In this document: positions 21,551-25,514 of the stretch, one piece after another
Layout: the number at the start of each line of letters is the position of its first letter
Numbering within the stretch: the stretch's first letter is position 1
Assembly (NCBI GenBank): GCA_031293105.1
Contig: JAUMSA010000103.1
Coordinates: forward strand, 1-25,514
Reading direction: 5' to 3'
DNA: 25,514 nt
Origin: Butyricicoccus sp.
GTDB taxonomy: Bacteria > Bacillota > Clostridia > Oscillospirales > Butyricicoccaceae
Notes under the pieces: generated by a model
What the model was told of the DNA's origin: nothing
The model's database searches: none
What the model saw: the letters and a program-made list of their open reading frames with translations, nothing else
Made by a program: the position numbers and the translations under genes

Positions 21551-21579
21551 ATCATACCATGGGTGATAAAAATTTGCAA
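21551..21579 (-). promoter_or_regulatory. recA promoter
   Basis: TTGCAA (21579-21574), an exact 17-bp spacer and TGG-TATGAT (-10 at 21556-21551) read toward recA, 62 bp before its start codon. Confidence 0.75.
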
Positions 21580-21588
21580 GAAGAATTT

Positions 21589-21602
21589 CGAAAATATGTT
21601 CG
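21589..21602 (-). promoter_or_regulatory. LexA (SOS) box upstream of recA
   Basis: The minus strand reads CGAACATATTTTCG, one base off the Gram-positive palindrome CGAACATATGTTCG. It lies 9 bp upstream of the -35 hexamer, consistent with DNA-damage induction of recA-recX. Confidence 0.8.
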
Positions 21603-21622
21603 AGAAAAATAGATTCCAGGAT

Positions 21623-22483
21623 TTACATTTTTGCCTTAACCACCACGATGCGCTGGATGCCCGACAGGTCCTCGGCCAGGAAGATATCGTGCATGCCGCG
21701 GGCTGAAAAGATCTCGGCCACGTCTGCCGCCTGTCGGTAGCCGCATTCAAAGTACATCCGGCCGCCTGGGTTCATCATCTTGACCCAGTGGCGGGCGATG
21801 TTGCGGTAAAAGTCCAGACCGTCCTCGCCGCCGTACAGCGCCATGCGCGGTTCGTAATTGACGACGCTGTTGTCCAGCTCTTCCATTTCGGCGGCCGTGA
21901 TATACGGCGGGTTGCAGAGCATGAGGTCAAACGTCCCCAGGTGCGCGTCCGGCAGGCCGAGCGCATCCCCGCACACCGAAAAATACCGGGCAGTCACGCC
22001 CAGACGGCGGGCGTTTTCGCGCGCCACGATCAGCGCATCCTCGGACAGGTCCACGGCCGCGATGCGCGCGTCGGGCACCTCGGCAGCCAGGGTCAGCCCG
22101 ATACAGCCCGAGCCGCAGCACAGGTCGAGTACCTTGGGGCTTTCCAGTGTTTTGGCGTCCTCAATGGCCAGCTGGCACAGCGGTTCGGTATCCGACCGGG
22201 GAATGAGCACGTTTTTGTTGACGACAAAGGTGCGCCCGAAAAAGTCCCATTCGCCTAGAATATAGGCCAGCGGTTCGCCTTCCAGCCGGCGTGCGGCCAT
22301 CTCCTCGGCGGTTTTCACCGTGTCCGGGTCCAGATAGCGGTAGCCCCAGTCGGCGGTCTTGTGTTTGTCAGCGCCCGATACAAAGGCGGCCAGTTCCCGG
22401 GCTTCCAGCTCGCCCATGGAGATGTCCGCGGCGCGGAACTGGCGGCGCAGCTCGATGTATAGGTCATTGATGGTCATGGTCAT
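21623..22483 (-). CDS. prmC: Peptide chain release factor N5-glutamine methyltransferase
   Basis: This 286-aa SAM-dependent enzyme methylates the Gln of the GGQ motif in release factors. Features: helical N-terminal RF-binding domain (about 1-85), IPRSDTE (94-100), SAM-binding motif I VLDLCCGSGCIG (118-129), and catalytic NPPY at 191-194. In many Clostridia it follows a DUF1385 gene and precedes or follows prfA; here the DUF1385 gene is upstream and prfA is absent from the window. The start is ATG 22483. The nearest GGAG is about 16 nt away, so the ribosome-binding site is poor. A terminator hairpin lies between it and DUF1385, suggesting a separate promoter or readthrough. Confidence 0.94.
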   Translation of the reverse strand: MTMTINDLYIELRRQFRAADISMGELEARELAAFVSGADKHKTADWGYRYLDPDTVKTAEEMAARRLEGEPLAYILGEWDFFGRTFVVNKNVLIPRSDTEPLCQLAIEDAKTLESPKVLDLCCGSGCIGLTLAAEVPDARIAAVDLSEDALIVARENARRLGVTARYFSVCGDALGLPDAHLGTFDLMLCNPPYITAAEMEELDNSVVNYEPRMALYGGEDGLDFYRNIARHWVKMMNPGGRMYFECGYRQAADVAEIFSARGMHDIFLAEDLSGIQRIVVVKAKM

Positions 22484-22535
22484 ATCGTTTTATCCACACT
22501 CCTGTTTCTTTCTCTTTTCGGTCGGGGAACCATAG

Positions 22536-22562
22536 AAAAGCTTCCTCCAAAGGGAGGAAGCT
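22536..22562 (-). terminator. Terminator after the DUF1385 gene
   Basis: On the minus strand a 10-bp stem, AGCTTCCTCC paired with GGAGGAAGCT (22562-22539) with a 4-nt loop, runs into TTTTCTA. The distal arm carries GGAGG, so sequestering this hairpin could also matter for ribosome access; that is speculative. Confidence 0.65.
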
Positions 22563-22569
22563 AAGGGGG

Positions 22570-23523
22570 TTACCATGTGTCGCTGTCGTCCGGAGGGATG
22601 ACCCGCTGCATGCCTTCGATGGCAACTTCAATCATGCTGTCATCCGGTTCAAACACGGTCAGGCGCTGAATCATCAAACCCGGCCAGCGCAAAATGCGGC
22701 AGAGCAGGTTGTCATGCCGGCCGGCGTAGCGGTTGAACTCATAGGAGATGCCCACCACCAGCGGCAGAATAATCAAATGGGTCAGCGCCCGCAAAAACGG
22801 GTTGGTGATGGTGATGAGTGAAAAGACGATGGACGACACCACGGTGGCCACGATGATGAGCACGAACATAAAACTCGTGCCGCACCGGGGGTGGAACCGC
22901 GGCATGTTGCGCACATTTTCGACCGTCAGCGGCAGCTCGGCTTCATAGCAGAAAATCGTCTTGTGTTCGGCGCCGTGGTATTCAAACGTGCGCTTGATGT
23001 CCTTCATGTGGCTCACCGACCACATGAACGCCAGAAAAATCAGGATACGCAATGCGGCTTCAACCAGGTTGCGCGCCACATTGGACGTGCCGTTTGGCAG
23101 CAGGCCGCCCACAAACGAGGGCAGCAGCATAAACAGCCCGACCGGGATGGCGATGCCGACCACCATCGCAAAGGCCATGATGGCTTTTTCCAGCTTTTCC
23201 GAGCCCAGCTTGCGTTCCAGCCAAAGCTCGAATTTGGACGGCTCGGTGTCCTCATCGTCCTCAATGAACTGCGAGGAATAGTCGATGTCTTGCAGACCTT
23301 CTTTCAGGGCCATGAACAGGCCGAACGCGCCCCGGCAGATGGGCAGTTTCCAAAACCGGCTTTTGGCGACCGCGGTGTCGCGCTCCTCGGTTTGGAGCGT
23401 GCCGTCGCCCTTGCGTACGACCACGCAGGTGCGTTTGGGCCCCTTCATCACAATGCCTTCGATGATGGCCTGGCCGCCAATGGTGGTTTTGCGGCGGCAG
23501 ACCGGCATTTCGTATTTGCTCAT
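22570..23523 (-). CDS. DUF1385 (YqhQ-like) membrane protein
   Basis: This 317-aa protein starts with the family hallmark GGQAIIEGIVMKGP, followed by LPICRGAFGLF. Hydrophobic segments lie at about 113-135, 155-172, 215-240 and 243-258. The strongly conserved FEYHGAEHKTIFCYE lies between the second and third, and FHPRCGTSFMF just after. The HGAEHK and FHPRCGT residues look catalytic or metal-binding, but no activity is established for the family. Its ATG overlaps the histidine kinase stop by 4 nt, so it is translationally coupled to the two-component system. Confidence 0.9.
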   Translation of the reverse strand: MSKYEMPVCRRKTTIGGQAIIEGIVMKGPKRTCVVVRKGDGTLQTEERDTAVAKSRFWKLPICRGAFGLFMALKEGLQDIDYSSQFIEDDEDTEPSKFELWLERKLGSEKLEKAIMAFAMVVGIAIPVGLFMLLPSFVGGLLPNGTSNVARNLVEAALRILIFLAFMWSVSHMKDIKRTFEYHGAEHKTIFCYEAELPLTVENVRNMPRFHPRCGTSFMFVLIIVATVVSSIVFSLITITNPFLRALTHLIILPLVVGISYEFNRYAGRHDNLLCRILRWPGLMIQRLTVFEPDDSMIEVAIEGMQRVIPPDDSDTW

Positions 23524-25052
23524 AATGTGTTGTTCTCCTCCAGGGATTCGGGATCGTCCACATCATCCAGCGGGATGGCCGGAACCCGTACATAAACGGC
23601 CGTACCGGCGCCCGGCTTGCTGGTAATGTCCAGCGAGCCGCCGTGCATTTGGACGATCTCATCGGTCACGGCCAGACCAATGCCGCTGCCGCGTTCCTTG
23701 GACGAGCCCTTGTAGAATTTTTCCTTGACAAAAGGCAGTTCGGCTTCCGGGATGCCCGGGCCCCAGTCGCGCACGCAGACGACAACCGTATTTTCGGTGC
23801 GGCTGAGCGAAACCTCAATTTTGCCGCCCGAGCGGCCGTATTTGGCCGCATTGTCGATGATGTTGAGGAACACCTGCTTCATGCGGTGCCGGTCGCCCGA
23901 AACAAAATAACTGCCCGGCTCCTGGCTGTAATGCAGGCTCATCTCCGAGCTGCGCAGCAGGTTTTCATACATATAGACGGCCTCGTACAGTTCGAGCGAA
24001 AGGTCAAAGACCTCCATTTCCAGCTTCATGCGGCCCGATTCGATGCGGGCAAAATCAAGCAATTCCTCGACCATCTGGGTCAGGCGGCGGCTCTCCTTTT
24101 GGATGATGTCCAGGCCCTGCATCACTTCTTCCGGGTCCTGGGCACCGCCGGCGGCCAGCGTTTCGCTCCAACCGGCAATGGCGGTCAGCGGGGTGCGCAG
24201 TTCGTGCGACACTGAGGAAATAAAATCGTTCTTCATGCGCTCGGCGCGGGCGATCTCGTCGGACATGTGGTTGATCGAGTCGCAAAGCTGGCCGATCTCG
24301 TCGTCGTAAGTCTTGTGCAGGCGCATGCCGTATTGGCCGGAGGCGATCTCCTTGGCCACTTCGTTGATGCGCGTAACCGGCAGCAGGATGGAGCGGATGA
24401 AGTAGCTGTTCGAGGCAATGACCAGAATCAGAAAAATCAAGCAGGCCGAGATCGAACACAGGATGACAATGGTGATCTGGCGCTCGGCGATCTCGAGCGA
24501 GGAAATCATGCGCACCGCGCCTATCAGTTCGCCGCGGGACGTATACATGGGCTCGGATACGCTCATGATGCGCTCGCCAGTCAACGGGTCTTCGCCCGAA
24601 AAGCTGCAAACGGTCTTTTCGGTCAGGGCGCGGCGGGCGTCGTCGGTCGAGGGGTTGGATTCGGTTGTTAGGTCGGAGGTCGAGCGGAGGATGCGGCCGG
24701 AATTGTCGATAAACTGCAATTCGACCTTGTCCTTGTCCTCGTACCCCAGCACATATTGGTCGATACCGCCCAGGTATTCGTCATAGGTGTCGGTGAAATT
24801 GTCGCGGATGGAGGACACCGTGCTGTGCACCCGGCTCTTGAGGTTGTCCCGGATGCTGGAATAATAATAACTGGAGATGCCGACCGATACAAAAATAATG
24901 ATAACCGCCAAAATAATGACGACAAAGCTCAGGGAGTTGACCAGCCAGCGGCCTTTCAGACCGCCGGGCGCATGCTGCACGCGGTTTTCTTTGGGGGGTG
25001 CGGCGGCCGCCGAAGCATGCGGTGGGGAAGCGGCCTTCCAGTGATATTTCAT
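23520..25052 (-). CDS. Membrane sensor histidine kinase
   Basis: I choose ATG 25052 (510 aa), which overlaps the response-regulator stop (ATGA); a GTG at 25061 is possible. Order: Ala/Pro-rich cytosolic N-terminus, membrane segment about 38-60, extracytoplasmic Cache-like sensor (about 61-193), second membrane segment about 194-216, HAMP (about 217-270), HisKA with H283 in SHELRTP, then HATPase_c with the N box (NIIDNAAKYG), G1 (DWGPGIPE) and G2 (GSGIGL). It autophosphorylates and would signal to the adjacent OmpR-type regulator. The arrangement resembles the PhoR/ResE/VicK group; the signal is unknown. Confidence 0.93.
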   Translation of the reverse strand: MKYHWKAASPPHASAAAAPPKENRVQHAPGGLKGRWLVNSLSFVVIILAVIIIFVSVGISSYYYSSIRDNLKSRVHSTVSSIRDNFTDTYDEYLGGIDQYVLGYEDKDKVELQFIDNSGRILRSTSDLTTESNPSTDDARRALTEKTVCSFSGEDPLTGERIMSVSEPMYTSRGELIGAVRMISSLEIAERQITIVILCSISACLIFLILVIASNSYFIRSILLPVTRINEVAKEIASGQYGMRLHKTYDDEIGQLCDSINHMSDEIARAERMKNDFISSVSHELRTPLTAIAGWSETLAAGGAQDPEEVMQGLDIIQKESRRLTQMVEELLDFARIESGRMKLEMEVFDLSLELYEAVYMYENLLRSSEMSLHYSQEPGSYFVSGDRHRMKQVFLNIIDNAAKYGRSGGKIEVSLSRTENTVVVCVRDWGPGIPEAELPFVKEKFYKGSSKERGSGIGLAVTDEIVQMHGGSLDITSKPGAGTAVYVRVPAIPLDDVDDPESLEENNTL

Positions 25053-25514
25053 GCTTCCCACATGTACCCATACCCGCGCACGGTGACGATATAGCGCGGG
25101 TGGGCCGGGTCATCCTCGATTTTGATGCGCAGACGGCGGATATTGACGTCCACGATCTTCAGTTCGCCCACATAGTGGTGCCCCCAGACCATCTCCAGCA
25201 AATCGTCGCGCGAGAGCGCCTTGCCGATGTTTTGCAGGAAGGCTTTGAGGATACCGTATTCGATTTGGGTCAGTTCGATCTTGACCCCGTTCTTATGCAC
25301 CTCGCGGGCGCGCAGGTTGAGCTTGAACGGCCCGGATTTGATGATCTCTTCATCGGCGAAGCGGTTGCCGGAGACGCGGCGGAACAGGGCGTCCACGCGG
25401 GCGACCAGTTCGACCACCGAAAACGGCTCGGTGGCATGATCGTCGGGGCCGGTCATCAGGCCGCTGACCTGCCCGGCGTCTTGGGGGCGCGGGGGGCGCA
25501 TTATCACGCGCGCC
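25049..25514 (-). CDS. OmpR/PhoB-family response regulator, C-terminal part (cut by window edge)
   Basis: The frame stays open to the right edge, so this is the end of a longer gene. Visible are the last third of a receiver (…GLMTGPDDHATEPFS, alpha5 VVELVARVDALFRR) and a complete winged-helix DNA-binding domain (LTQIEYGILKAFL, RDDLLEMVWG, VDVNIRRLRIKIE, VRGYGY). Compared with canonical receivers (…VIxLTA…GADDYVTKPF), the conserved Lys before Pro is Glu (TEPF). The strand carrying the switch Thr reads VIMRPPRPQ. The receiver may thus not respond to phosphorylation in the usual way. The phospho-acceptor Asp is outside the window. It overlaps the kinase gene by 4 nt. Confidence 0.9.
   Translation of the reverse strand, partial: ARVIMRPPRPQDAGQVSGLMTGPDDHATEPFSVVELVARVDALFRRVSGNRFADEEIIKSGPFKLNLRAREVHKNGVKIELTQIEYGILKAFLQNIGKALSRDDLLEMVWGHHYVGELKIVDVNIRRLRIKIEDDPAHPRYIVTVRGYGYMWEA

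Noticed and set aside
1..25514. CRISPR arrays, tRNA or rRNA genes, prophage or defence islands
   Set aside because: I looked for regular repeat-spacer patterns, clover-leaf sequences, integrase/att features and nuclease/toxin motifs and saw none apart from the IS110 element.

Overview
The window looks like part of a GC-rich Firmicute (class Clostridia) chromosome, probably of the Oscillospirales/Butyricicoccaceae kind; the rank below class is inference. Pointers are strong AGGAGG ribosome-binding sites, a Gram-positive LexA box in front of recA, a recA-recX pair, a PRD-type PTS regulator, a mannose-family PTS, HPr, and a DUF1385-prmC pair. I see no rRNA, tRNA, CRISPR array or prophage.

Layout. 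(1) Positions 1-640 are the left part of an AT-rich IS110-family element: the 5' end of its DEDD transposase on the minus strand, preceded by a non-coding leader that folds like an IS110 bridge RNA (a 5' hairpin and two stem-internal-loop-hairpin units). The element abuts the Shine-Dalgarno sequence of a hemerythrin-like gene (649-1209, +), and the guide loops match the junction. (2) Positions 1250-7261 (-) form an eight-gene catabolic operon: mannose-family EIIA, EIIB, EIIC and EIID, a zinc-dependent MDR dehydrogenase, a DUF4428 zinc-ribbon protein, a class II ketose-bisphosphate aldolase and RpiA. It ends at a bidirectional terminator. (3) Divergent from it, across a 465-bp regulatory region rich in inverted repeats, lie a PRD/EIIB/EIIA activator (7727-9640, +) and a small PH-like protein. 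(4) Positions 10431-12056 (-) hold a bacterial sn-glycerol-1-phosphate dehydrogenase homologue and an HPr paralogue that keeps His15 but has Lys where HPr has Ser46. Its promoter region shares an 11-bp motif with that of the PTS operon, so the two may form one regulon. (5) From 12446 on the genes are mostly housekeeping: a cardiolipin-synthase-like PLD protein (-), then CaxA-type antiporter, M24 peptidase and DegV (+), then pgsA-rimO (-), a small membrane protein (-), recX-recA (-), prmC (-), and a DUF1385 protein overlapping a two-component system (-) that runs off the right edge.

How the parts work together. The PTS would import and phosphorylate a sugar or polyol, the MDR enzyme would oxidise or reduce the phosphorylated product, and the aldolase and RpiA would pass carbon to triose- and pentose-phosphates. 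The PRD activator would sense PTS phosphorylation. The substrate cannot be read from the sequence. The most notable items are the IS110 bridge RNA with a readable target guide, the Ser46-less HPr beside the glycerol-1-phosphate dehydrogenase, and a response regulator whose receiver has lost conserved residues.
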